A stretch of DNA of 21,837 nt, taken from positions 5,117 through 26,953 of the forward strand of contig DFRF01000114.1 in assembly GCA_002378125.1 (NCBI GenBank), written 5' to 3'. Shown here piece after piece: positions 1 through 7,420 of this stretch. The notes beneath the pieces are model-generated. The model ran no database searches. It was not told where the DNA came from and worked only from the letters and a program-made list of their open reading frames with translations. Both the position numbers and the translations under genes were made by a program. Origin of the DNA: Rhodospirillaceae bacterium UBA3470 (GTDB lineage Bacteria > Pseudomonadota > Alphaproteobacteria > Rhodospirillales > Casp-alpha2). The first letter of the stretch is position 1, and the number at the start of each line of letters is the position of its first letter.

Positions 1-77
1 TGGCTGGGGCGGGAGGATTCGAACCTCCGAATGCCGGTACCAAAAACCGGTGCCTTAGGCCACTTGGCTACGCCCCA
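1..77 (-). tRNA. tRNA-Gln (anticodon TTG)
   Basis: Read on the minus strand, this folds as a complete tRNA. The acceptor stem TGGGGCG pairs with CGCCCCA, followed by discriminator G and an encoded CCA at 1-3. The D arm is GCC...GGC, and the anticodon stem CCGGT/ACCGG encloses the loop TTTTGGT, giving anticodon TTG for Gln CAA codons. The T arm is GGAGG-TTCGAAT-CCTCC. All stems pair and no insertion or missing arm is visible. The 3' end lies at the first base of the window, so any downstream terminator is outside it. Confidence 0.95.
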
Positions 78-93
78 TCCGAAGTCGCCGGAA

Positions 94-121
94 ACATAAG
101 GCTTCTTGCGAGGGCCCGCAA
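94..121 (-). promoter_or_regulatory. candidate promoter of tRNA-Gln
   Basis: On the minus strand, TTGCGG (116-121) and TTATGT (94-99) are separated by 16 bases and lie 16 bases before the tRNA 5' end, a reasonable layout for a sigma-70-type promoter with a short leader. A perfect 6-base inverted repeat (CTTGCG/CGCAAG) overlaps the -35 box. The rest of 78-254, between the tRNA and the aminotransferase stop, shows nothing recognisable. This is a pattern match only. Confidence 0.35.
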
Positions 122-254
122 GCGCCACGGCGATGATTTTCGACCAGCGCGCCTGTTGGCCGTCCCTCGTGCTATAGGCAACGCGCCTTGAAATCACAAA
201 ACTGCTTAAATATCCATGATCCACTGGCCCGGTCGCACTAGCCAAAACTGCGGG

Positions 255-1547
255 TTAGGCCGTGTCCGGACGGTTCCGTACAATATCTTTCAGGACATCG
301 TCGACCCGGTCAACAAGAGCATCGCAGACCGCCTCGTCATGGGCCAATGACAGGTAGAGTTTGGTCCCCATGGGGTTCAGAAAGACCCCCCGGTCAAAGA
401 GCCCAAGCATTAGAGCCCGCCCCATAACAGGATCAGCTTTACGGGTTGTGCGATAATCGAAGACGGGTTCCGGCGAGAAAACCACCTGACCCAACGGGCC
501 GTCGCCAATCACCTGCGCGGGAACGTCACGCGCCCGAAGCGCTTTAGTCAGTCCAGCGCGCAGATACTCGCCCAGTTCATGAAGGCGCGTGTAGACTCCA
601 GGCTCTCGGAACACAGAAAGAGCAGCATTCGCCGCCGCCGTGGAGATCGGGTTACCACCCAAAGTCGAGGCCATCCAAACATAATCATCGCCGCCAATCC
701 GGTGTTCGCTAACCCACTCCATAATATCCGCCCGGCCGGCGAAAACGCCGATAGGATAACCGCCGCCCAAGGCCTTTCCATAGGCGACCAGGTCTGGAAA
801 CACGCCGTAGTATTCCTGGGCGCCGCCGTAGGCCAGACGGAACCCGGTAACAATCTCGTCAAAGATCAAAAGCGTACCTGCCTCCGTCGCGGCGGCGCGC
901 ACACCTTCCAGGAACCCGGGCTTGGGCGGGGTGCAGCGCTGTAGCGGCTCGATGATAATACCCGCCAAGTCCGCTGCGTTATCGCTGACGATTTCCCTCA
1001 CCGCGTTGAGATCGTTATAGGGCGCCACCAGAAGGTAATCCCGCATTGCCGGAGTACCGGCGCTGGTCAACTCGGGCGCCGGATAGGCGGCCGGGCCTTC
1101 TGGAAAAAGACTGGTGACGCCAGCCTCGTTGGCGCCGTGATAGGCACCTTCAAACTTGAGGATCTTTGACCGGCCGGTCACCGCTCGGGCCAGGCGCTGG
1201 CAATACATGGTGGCTTCCGTCCCGGATGCGCAGAACCGCAACCGTTCGGCAGCTGGCGCAATGCGCTGAATCTCTGCCGCCACGGCTAGAGCATGGGTAT
1301 TCAAATAGGCGAAGTTCGAACCCTGTGCCGCCTGGTCGGTGACCGCGCGTACGACGGCGGGGTGTGCGTGCCCTACCAGGCAAGAGCCCCAGGCCATTGA
1401 GAAATCCAGGTATTCGGAACCCGCCGTGTCCATGAGCCGGCAGCCCAGCCCTGAATGCATGGTTACCAGCCGGTCCGGGGGCAATCCGTATTCACCATTG
1501 GCGATCCCTGCGGGGAAAATATCTGTTGGTTTTGGGGAGCTCGACAT
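255..1547 (-). CDS. class III PLP-dependent aminotransferase, glutamate-1-semialdehyde aminomutase-like
   Basis: The 430-residue protein is a fold-type I PLP enzyme of the class III aminotransferase family and probably cytosolic. Visible landmarks are the phosphate-binding ASGTEA at 107-112, KFEGAYHG at about 131-138, the cofactor-ring aspartate D230 in FDEIVTGFR, the Schiff-base lysine K258 in YGKALGGG, and a Thr in the STLGGNP segment near 294-300. Length equals that of glutamate-1-semialdehyde aminomutase (HemL). However, the LLVKAGSG-type segment I remember from true HemL is replaced by EAGVTSLFP, so I do not call it hemL. The substrate is unknown. It stands alone, with about 285 bases to ispE upstream. 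No Shine-Dalgarno is evident before the ATG at 1547, but the next Met (residue 30) would remove conserved N-terminal sequence, so I keep this start. Confidence 0.9.
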   Translation of the reverse strand: MSSSPKPTDIFPAGIANGEYGLPPDRLVTMHSGLGCRLMDTAGSEYLDFSMAWGSCLVGHAHPAVVRAVTDQAAQGSNFAYLNTHALAVAAEIQRIAPAAERLRFCASGTEATMYCQRLARAVTGRSKILKFEGAYHGANEAGVTSLFPEGPAAYPAPELTSAGTPAMRDYLLVAPYNDLNAVREIVSDNAADLAGIIIEPLQRCTPPKPGFLEGVRAAATEAGTLLIFDEIVTGFRLAYGGAQEYYGVFPDLVAYGKALGGGYPIGVFAGRADIMEWVSEHRIGGDDYVWMASTLGGNPISTAAANAALSVFREPGVYTRLHELGEYLRAGLTKALRARDVPAQVIGDGPLGQVVFSPEPVFDYRTTRKADPVMGRALMLGLFDRGVFLNPMGTKLYLSLAHDEAVCDALVDRVDDVLKDIVRNRPDTA

Positions 1548-1767
1548 GGTTTCGGGTTCGTGATCACTTCACTGTGGGCTGATTGTCTTGATACGATGGT
1601 CTGAAAATAAAGCTAAACTGATTAAGAGATTTTATATAATATTTTATGCTACTATTAACGCGATCTAACTTCGCACTTTCCATTCAATCGCCACGCACGG
1701 CAGCTTCTTGGGCGCCACCACCAAGGTGAGATTGATCCAGCCGGCGATCACCATTCAAGTTAGGAAC
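1548..1767 (-). promoter_or_regulatory. AT-rich upstream region of the aminotransferase gene
   Basis: This is a non-coding stretch between the aminotransferase start and the ispE 3' end. A strongly AT-rich block at about 1604-1660 contains TATAAA- and TAAAAT-like hexamers on the minus strand. A perfect palindrome GTGATCAC lies at 1560-1567, just ahead of the start codon. The block is the natural place for the aminotransferase promoter, but no convincing -35/-10 pair can be fixed. I see no gene here. Confidence 0.3.
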
Positions 1768-1801
1768 CTCGAGAAGATTTGCGATTTTAATCTTGCTTGA
1801 G
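1768..1801 (-). terminator. candidate hairpin after ispE
   Basis: An imperfect inverted repeat lies 31 bases beyond the ispE stop. CTCGAGAAGATT pairs with AATCTTGCTTGAG (about 12 pairs, one bulge, one G-U), leaving a 9-base loop. No T-run follows on the minus strand, so if it ends transcription it is not a textbook intrinsic terminator. It could instead protect the mRNA 3' end. Confidence 0.25.
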
Positions 1802-1832
1802 CGGTCCGACGACGGTCGCCACGTGGACACGG

Positions 1833-2714
1833 TTAGCCGATTAAATCCGCGCTCTCTACCCACCACGTTGGGGACTTTGACCTAATCTTCCCGGCTGCCC
1901 GATCAGCTTGATCTCGTGTTTTGAAAAGGCCAAAGCATGTTGCACCGCTGCCCGACATCCGCGCGAGCAAGCAATCCTCGGCCGCTTCCAGCGTATCGAT
2001 TACTTCGCCAATAACCGGCGCTGTGTCCATCGCGGCAGCCCACAGGTCGTTACCGCGCCGCGCCAACTGGTCGACGAAATCCGCAACATCGTCCGTCTCA
2101 TCTAGGACCGGCGACGTTTGCGAATACGGCCTTTGGTGTGCATTGAACACAGCCGGGGTTGAGACTGCGACCCCGGGATTGACCAAAACCAAGTTCGCCG
2201 ACGGTAAGGCCGGCCCCGGTTCGATCCGTTCCCCTATACCGCGCAGGTAGGCACTCCGGCCAAATAAACAGACCGGCACATCAGCCCCCAGGGACAAGGC
2301 CAAGCCAGACAGATCGTGGGAGGCCGGGTGCACGCCCCACAGCCGTACCAGAGCGCGCACGGTGGCCGCCGCATCGGCGGACCCACTGCCGATCCCCGAC
2401 GCAACGGGCAAGTTCTTGGTCAAGGTCATTCGGGCGCCGTCGCTGATTTCTGCGGTCGCACGCACAGCCTCGGCAGCGCGCCAAACAAGGTTTCCTTCGT
2501 CCGCATCCAATCCCTCTTCAAAGAGGCCTTCGATCTCAAGGCTCAGTTCGGGGGCTGGTTCCACTCGCAATCGGTCACCTACGGACGCGAAGGCGACAAG
2601 GCTATCCAGTTCATGATAGCCGTTGTCGCGCCGCCCGGTGATATGTAGATAGAGATTGAGCTTGGCCGGTGCTTCCATCACGATGGCGCCTTCCAGCGGC
2701 ATATTCATGCTCAT
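1833..2714 (-). CDS. ispE: 4-diphosphocytidyl-2-C-methyl-D-erythritol kinase
   Basis: This GHMP-family kinase phosphorylates the 2-hydroxyl of CDP-methylerythritol with ATP in the MEP route to isoprenoid precursors, in the cytosol. The N-terminal APAKLNLYLHITGRRDNGYH contains the conserved Lys (K18). The glycine-rich ATP loop NLPVASGIGSGSADAA covers 101-116. GADVPVC at 143-149 carries the catalytic Asp (D145). A third GHMP motif, MSGSGATCFGLF, is near the C-terminus. At 293 residues it is close to the usual 280-300. The start lies 6 bases after the TPR stop with no clear Shine-Dalgarno. An internal ATG at 2678 has GGAAGG ten bases upstream and would give 281 residues beginning MEAPAKLN. Last gene of the ETF-QO/TPR/ispE run. 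Confidence 0.96.
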   Translation of the reverse strand: MSMNMPLEGAIVMEAPAKLNLYLHITGRRDNGYHELDSLVAFASVGDRLRVEPAPELSLEIEGLFEEGLDADEGNLVWRAAEAVRATAEISDGARMTLTKNLPVASGIGSGSADAAATVRALVRLWGVHPASHDLSGLALSLGADVPVCLFGRSAYLRGIGERIEPGPALPSANLVLVNPGVAVSTPAVFNAHQRPYSQTSPVLDETDDVADFVDQLARRGNDLWAAAMDTAPVIGEVIDTLEAAEDCLLARMSGSGATCFGLFKTRDQADRAAGKIRSKSPTWWVESADLIG

Positions 2715-2720
2715 AGGCGC

Positions 2721-4496
2721 TCAGGTCTTATCAGGATCGTTGGTGTCGCCCGATTCGCTCGGTGCGCCCAGAGGTTTGGCCGGTGGCAGGCCTTCCTTCA
2801 ACTTCTTGCGGACATCGACATCGAACTTGGCGTCCGGCTTAAGGCTGAGCGAACGTTGCCATTGAAAGCGGGCTTCCAGTTCCCTACCGACCCGCCAATA
2901 GGCGTCACCCAGATGATCATTGATAATCGGATCCTCAGGCCGAATCTGGACGGCGCGCTCCAATTCCAAAACGGCCTTCTTGTAATTGCCAAGCCGGAAG
3001 TACACCCAACCCAGGCTATCGATAATGTAGCCATCGTTGGGGCGGCGACGCACGGCATTGTGGATCATGTCCAGGGCCCGGTTCAAATGCACGCCCTGAT
3101 CGACCCAGGAATAGCCTAGGTAGTTCAATACATAGGGCTGATCCGGTTCGAACTCCAACGCCCGCAAAAAATCATTTTCAGCCTCCGGCCACCGTTTCGC
3201 CCGTTCCAGGACGATGCCCCTCGAATAGAGCATGCGCCAGTGACGACGCGTCAGAATCCCGACCCGCTTAATTGCCTGGGTATAGGAGACGATAGCCTCA
3301 TCCCAGCGTTCGTGGCGACGCAACAGATCACCGAGGGTGATGAGCGGCTGCGGCGTCATGGCAAACTCCGCCGCCATCCCGTTTAACAACGCGATGGCTG
3401 GCTCAACCTGGCCAAGCGCGTTCAAATTGCTGGCGCGGCGGATGTCAGCCGAAAACCGGAAGGGGGATTGCGAGCTAATCGCCAAATAAATCGCGTTAGC
3501 CTCTTCGTAGCGATCGTCATCGTCCAAGATATCGGCGACCATCATCTGCGCAATAGGAAACTTCGGCTTCAACCAAAGCGCCAAGCGTCCCAAAACCATG
3601 GCAGTCTCGTGGGCCCGCTGCTGGCGCAGGGAGTTGGCAATGTTGAAAATTGCCTCTGCGGCACCGTCGATAGCCGTCGCGACGATGGGTTTTGGCTTGG
3701 TCCCCGCATCCAGGCGCGCGTAGAGCGGCACGAGCAGCATGGTTCCCGGGTTCGCCTTGGCGAATGCGTCGTAAAGTGCCCGAGCCTCATCGGCCTTGCC
3801 GACCCGCTCTAGCAGGTTACCAAGCAAATGGGTAAATCGAAAACTCTGCTGTTCTTGATCCTTTAACAATTTGGCATAGGCGGTCTCCGCCTCCGTCGCC
3901 CGACCGGCGTAGTCAAGGATCAGCGCCCTATGCATATCATGGAGACCCTGCGAGCCCTCTTTGCCGTCAAGGGCCAGAAGCGTCTTCAAGCCAGCATCCA
4001 CCTTCCCCGCACCGACCTGGGTCCAGGCTTCGAGGGCAGGTTTGGCGAAACCGTTCAAACCGTTAGTGGGCTGGCTCTTTAAGCGGGTCGCCTGCTGGTC
4101 GGCATCATCGTTCTTAATGGCGTCCACCAAGAATGCCAAATGGGCAATGGGCGCCTTCGCATTCTCACCCAGCAACCGTTCGGCCAAGGGTAGGGCCTCC
4201 TCCATACGACCCTCGATGGTCATCAAGACAAAGGTCCGCCGCAAGAGGTCCGGCGCCTTCGGCAAGGCCCTGAGCGCCGCCGACAGGAACGTCACCGCGG
4301 ACCCGAGGTCTTTCTGCGCCTGGGCGTGGCGCCCGGCCAGATAATTGCCGATGGCCGAATGGCCCGACGCCGCTTCCGCGCCAGCCGCAAGTCCAGGAGC
4401 CGGTGCCGCAATGGCCAAGGCCAATGCAATGAGGGTGCCCAACAACATGGTTCGTATGCGGGAACGGCTCAAGAATAGGAGGAGAAAGCGCTTCAT
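2721..4496 (-). CDS. secreted/periplasmic TPR-repeat protein
   Basis: The predicted 591-residue protein has a long, basic N-terminus followed by a hydrophobic stretch (about 17-32) and a small-residue region ending near GLAAG, which is a signal peptide or membrane anchor. The rest is helical repeat. The clearest TPR motifs lie in the C-terminal half, including YLGYSWVDQG, SLGWVYFRLGNYKKAVLELE and HLGDAYWRVGRELEA, so it is probably a protein-protein scaffold. An upstream in-frame start at 4571 was rejected because it would bury the signal sequence behind 25 extra residues. The gap to the ETF-QO stop is 78 bases and to ispE 6 bases, so cotranscription is likely. I recall such TPR proteins next to ispE in other alphaproteobacteria. 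The specific partner is unknown. Confidence 0.88.
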   Translation of the reverse strand: MKRFLLLFLSRSRIRTMLLGTLIALALAIAAPAPGLAAGAEAASGHSAIGNYLAGRHAQAQKDLGSAVTFLSAALRALPKAPDLLRRTFVLMTIEGRMEEALPLAERLLGENAKAPIAHLAFLVDAIKNDDADQQATRLKSQPTNGLNGFAKPALEAWTQVGAGKVDAGLKTLLALDGKEGSQGLHDMHRALILDYAGRATEAETAYAKLLKDQEQQSFRFTHLLGNLLERVGKADEARALYDAFAKANPGTMLLVPLYARLDAGTKPKPIVATAIDGAAEAIFNIANSLRQQRAHETAMVLGRLALWLKPKFPIAQMMVADILDDDDRYEEANAIYLAISSQSPFRFSADIRRASNLNALGQVEPAIALLNGMAAEFAMTPQPLITLGDLLRRHERWDEAIVSYTQAIKRVGILTRRHWRMLYSRGIVLERAKRWPEAENDFLRALEFEPDQPYVLNYLGYSWVDQGVHLNRALDMIHNAVRRRPNDGYIIDSLGWVYFRLGNYKKAVLELERAVQIRPEDPIINDHLGDAYWRVGRELEARFQWQRSLSLKPDAKFDVDVRKKLKEGLPPAKPLGAPSESGDTNDPDKT

Positions 4497-4574
4497 GATT
4501 CGACCCCAGTGTACCCGACCACCACCCCCGGCACTAAACTTTTTTACACGAACCGCGACGCGCTCCCGCATTCG

Positions 4575-6263
4575 TCACATGTTTGGATAGTTCGGCCCAC
4601 CTCCACCTTCAGGAACCACCCAATTGATATTTTGGTTCGGGTCCTTGATGTCGCAGGTTTTGCAGTGAACACAGTTTTGTGCATTGATCTGTAGACGCTT
4701 AAAGCCATGGCCGGCATCTTCGTCGTCCACATACTCATATACTCCGGCCGGACAGAACCGGTTTTCGGGCCCGTCGTAAAGGGCGAGATTCGTACTAACG
4801 GGAACACTTTCATCTTTTAGCTGCAGATGGATCGGCTGATCTTCCTCGTGGTTAGTGGCCGAGAACGAAACATTGGTCAGCTTGTCAAAGGTGAGCACCC
4901 CGTCCGGCTTCGGATAGTCGATCTTCGGCATCTCGGCAGCTGGCTTAATCTGTTCGTGATCAGCGTGGTGCCCAAATGTCCATGGAAACAGGAAACCCAG
5001 TCCCAGGTTGTTCAGCCACATGTCGACCCCGGCGTAGAGCGAGCCAAGCTTGACCCCGAACTTCGACAGCGCCGGACGCGCATTGCGAACCTTGTACAGG
5101 TCCTGATAGGCCCAGGAATTGCGGAAAGCCAGTTCGTAGTCAGTCAACTCATCATTAGCGCGTTCGCCCTGAATGGCCTTGAACGCCGCTTCAGCCGCCA
5201 GCATAGCCGTCTTCATGGCGTTGTGCGTGCCTTTAATCCGCGGCACGTTGACGAAACCAGCCGAGCACCCGATCAGACAGCCGCCTGGAAACGCTAGCCT
5301 AGGCACCGACTGGAGGCCGCCCTCGTTGATGGCGCGAGCCCCATATGCGACCCGGCGCCCGCCCTCCAGAATGGGCTTGATCGCCGGGTGGGTCTTGAAG
5401 CGCTGCATCTCGTCATAGGGCGACAGGTGTGGGTTAGCGTAATCCAGCGTCGTCACGAACCCAATTGCGATCTGGTTGTTCTCCTGATGATAAATGAAGC
5501 CGCCGCCGACCACGTCCTTCAAGGGCCAGCCCTGAGAGTGGATTACCGTGCCTTCCTTGTGGTTCTCTTCCGGCACGTCCCACAGCTCCTTGATGCCTAT
5601 TCCGTAGGTTTGGGGCTCGACGCCATCCCGAAGATTGAACGTCTCCATCAATTGTTTCGACAGATGACCGCGACACCCTTCGGCGAAGAACGTGTACTTG
5701 GCGTGCAGTTCCATACCCGGTTCGAAGTGTGGACCCTGGCTACCGTCCCGGAGCCGACCCATATCTCCGGTGGCAATCCCCCTTAAAGATCCATCGTCGT
5801 TGAACAACACCTCGGAGGCTGCGAAGCCTGGATAAACCTCGACGCCCAACGCTTCCGCCTGTTCGCCAAGCCAACGGGTTAGGTTGCCCAGGCTAGTCGT
5901 GAAGCAGCCTTCGTTCGAGAGCAACGGCGGCATCATGAAATGCGGCATCTCCCACTTTCCGGTCTCGCTCAAAATCCAATGCTGGTTGTCCGTCACTGGT
6001 ACATTTAAGGGCGCGCCGTTGTCTTGCCAATCGGGGATCAATTCATTTAGGGCGACGGGGTCAACAACCGCGCCGGACAGAATGTGGGCTCCAATTTCGG
6101 AGCCTTTCTCCACCACCACGACCATAAGCTCGGCGTCGTTTTCGTCAGCCAGCTGCATCAGCCGGATAGCCGCCGACAACCCCGATGGACCGCCGCCGAC
6201 GATGACAACGTCCACCTCCATGGACTCGCGTTCAACCACTTCTTCCGTCAACTTGTCCAACAT
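4575..6263 (-). CDS. electron transfer flavoprotein-ubiquinone oxidoreductase (ETF-QO)
   Basis: ETF-QO is a monotopic inner-membrane enzyme that passes electrons from reduced electron-transfer flavoprotein (from fatty acid and amino acid dehydrogenases) to ubiquinone. The 562-residue product shows the FAD dinucleotide-binding loop VVIVGGGPSG near 19-28. The C-terminal 4Fe-4S ligands are C504 (in FCPAGVYE) and C531, C534, C537 (in NCVHCKTCDI). All four ligands are present and the length matches the family. A TTG start at 6278 is possible (567 residues, AGAGGG just upstream). I prefer the ATG at 6263, with GGGG about nine bases before it. First gene of the run with the TPR protein and ispE, and divergent from the uracil-DNA glycosylase. 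Confidence 0.96.
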   Translation of the reverse strand: MLDKLTEEVVERESMEVDVVIVGGGPSGLSAAIRLMQLADENDAELMVVVVEKGSEIGAHILSGAVVDPVALNELIPDWQDNGAPLNVPVTDNQHWILSETGKWEMPHFMMPPLLSNEGCFTTSLGNLTRWLGEQAEALGVEVYPGFAASEVLFNDDGSLRGIATGDMGRLRDGSQGPHFEPGMELHAKYTFFAEGCRGHLSKQLMETFNLRDGVEPQTYGIGIKELWDVPEENHKEGTVIHSQGWPLKDVVGGGFIYHQENNQIAIGFVTTLDYANPHLSPYDEMQRFKTHPAIKPILEGGRRVAYGARAINEGGLQSVPRLAFPGGCLIGCSAGFVNVPRIKGTHNAMKTAMLAAEAAFKAIQGERANDELTDYELAFRNSWAYQDLYKVRNARPALSKFGVKLGSLYAGVDMWLNNLGLGFLFPWTFGHHADHEQIKPAAEMPKIDYPKPDGVLTFDKLTNVSFSATNHEEDQPIHLQLKDESVPVSTNLALYDGPENRFCPAGVYEYVDDEDAGHGFKRLQINAQNCVHCKTCDIKDPNQNINWVVPEGGGGPNYPNM

Positions 6264-6309
6264 GGCGGTTTGCCCCAATTAACCCTCTGCAGCCGAAGGT
6301 CGGAAGCTT

Positions 6310-6418
6310 CTATCATAGCCTCGGGGGGACTGAAATCGCGCGATGTTTCGACTTGTGAAACCAGCCTCCGGCTTGTGAAACATCTTTCCCGAGTGCCTCG
6401 GCGCCATCGCTATGATAG
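6310..6418. promoter_or_regulatory. divergent control region between etfQO and udg, with nested repeats
   Basis: Several repeats overlap in this short region. CTATCATAG at 6310-6318 and its inverse CTATGATAG at 6410-6418 start exactly 100 bases apart, and each supplies a TATGAT -10-like box facing its own gene. Between them, CTTGTGAAAC occurs twice (6352-6361, 6372-6381) at a 20-base period. A perfect 8-base inverted repeat GATGTTTC/GAAACATC (6342-6349, 6377-6384) brackets both copies. Neither TATGAT has a good -35 box at 16-18 bases, which would fit activator dependence. The binding protein is not identifiable from sequence. Confidence 0.5.
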
Positions 6419-6427
6419 GTTCGAGCA

Positions 6428-7282
6428 ATGAATGGCATAGACCAAGCTCGCGCCCTGTTGGATTGGCACATTGTGATGGGAATCGATGAGACCATCGCCG
6501 AGCACCCCGTCGACAATTTCGCTCCTCCCAAGCCGGTCACCACCGCGGCGTCAGAGGCGCTTCACGACATGGCGCCAGCAACCCAGATGACGCAGCAGGC
6601 CGCGCGCCCGCCGGCCTCCGCCGCACCAGTCACCGTATCGCCGACCACACCGCCACCCAGTGGCGAGGCCTCCGTGCAGTCGGCAACTGAACTTGCCGCC
6701 GTAGCCCAGACCTTTGACGACCTTCAAGCCGCGCTGACGGATTTTGACGGTTGCGCCCTGAAGAAGACGGCGACCAATATGGTTTTCGCCGATGGCAACC
6801 CGTCTGGCCGGGTCCTCTTCATCGGCGAAGCGCCGGGGGCGGAAGAGGATCGCCAGGGAAAGCCGTTCGTTGGCCCGTCGGGTCGATTGCTGGACAAGAT
6901 GTTGGCGTCCATCGACCTGGACCGGAGCCAGGTCCTGATCTCCAACACCGTGTTCTGGCGCCCGCCCGGAAACCGAACGCCAACGACCATCGAGGCCGCC
7001 ATTTGTCTGCCCTTTGTCCAGCGCATGGTCGAACTGATGATGCCGGAAGTGATTGTCCCCTTGGGCGGACCAGCAGCGAAATCCCTGCTTGAGCAAACCA
7101 CAGGTATCGGCAAGTTGCGGGGACGTTGGTTCACATACGCCGCCGCAAACCTTAGCTCGTCCATAGCAGCTACCCCCTTATTCCACCCTGCCTACCTGCT
7201 GCGTACGCCGGCTCAGAAGCGCGCCGCTTGGCGCGATCTTCTGATGATCCGCCAACACCTTAATCGCGCGGATGGCGCATGA
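6428..7282 (+). CDS. uracil-DNA glycosylase, family 4-like, lacking the full iron-sulfur ligand set
   Basis: This enzyme removes uracil from DNA at the start of base-excision repair. Residues 1-95 are a low-complexity Ala/Pro/Thr-rich leader. The glycosylase domain follows: GEAPGAEED at 133-141 (water-activating motif), PFVGPSGRLLDKML, WRPPGNRTPT at about 177-186, and the HPAYLLR substrate motif at 253-259. Family 4 enzymes usually bind a 4Fe-4S cluster through four Cys. Here only C109 and C193 exist in the whole protein. The second ligand position is K112 and the third is W177 (FWRPPG in place of CRPPG). This resembles, from memory, the cluster-free enzyme type described from Bradyrhizobium. 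The start at 6428 is only 11 bases after a TATGAT box, so the leader is very short. Confidence 0.9.
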   Translation: MNGIDQARALLDWHIVMGIDETIAEHPVDNFAPPKPVTTAASEALHDMAPATQMTQQAARPPASAAPVTVSPTTPPPSGEASVQSATELAAVAQTFDDLQAALTDFDGCALKKTATNMVFADGNPSGRVLFIGEAPGAEEDRQGKPFVGPSGRLLDKMLASIDLDRSQVLISNTVFWRPPGNRTPTTIEAAICLPFVQRMVELMMPEVIVPLGGPAAKSLLEQTTGIGKLRGRWFTYAAANLSSSIAATPLFHPAYLLRTPAQKRAAWRDLLMIRQHLNRADGA

Positions 7283-7366
7283 GCGGCACCCAAGAATTCA
7301 ATATCTGGTCAGTAAGGGTTTTTTCGCGATATATTTAGTTGGTTGAATGGGTCCAGCGCCAACCGG

Positions 7367-7396
7367 TTGTTGCCGGCGGTGGATGCCTTATATAAT
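7367..7396 (+). promoter_or_regulatory. sigma-70-type promoter of the lytic transglycosylase gene
   Basis: TTGTTG (7367-7372) and a perfect TATAAT (7391-7396) are 18 bases apart; TTGCCG three bases downstream would give a 15-base spacer. Initiation is expected near 7403, 18 bases before the ATG at 7421. Its position inside a longer possible reading frame beginning at 7343 argues against that earlier start. Confidence 0.6.
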
Positions 7397-7420
7397 CTTG
7401 AACGAAGAACCGTTGCAGGG

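Noticed and set aside
1684..1866. 60-residue minus-strand frame overlapping the ispE 3' end
   Set aside because: Its first part is ispE read out of frame and the rest is low-complexity intergenic sequence with no family match.
6551..7164. Long antisense frames opposite udg (181 and 146 residues)
   Set aside because: They are GC-driven shadow frames with low-complexity Arg/Gly-rich composition and no motifs; the sense frame has all glycosylase motifs.
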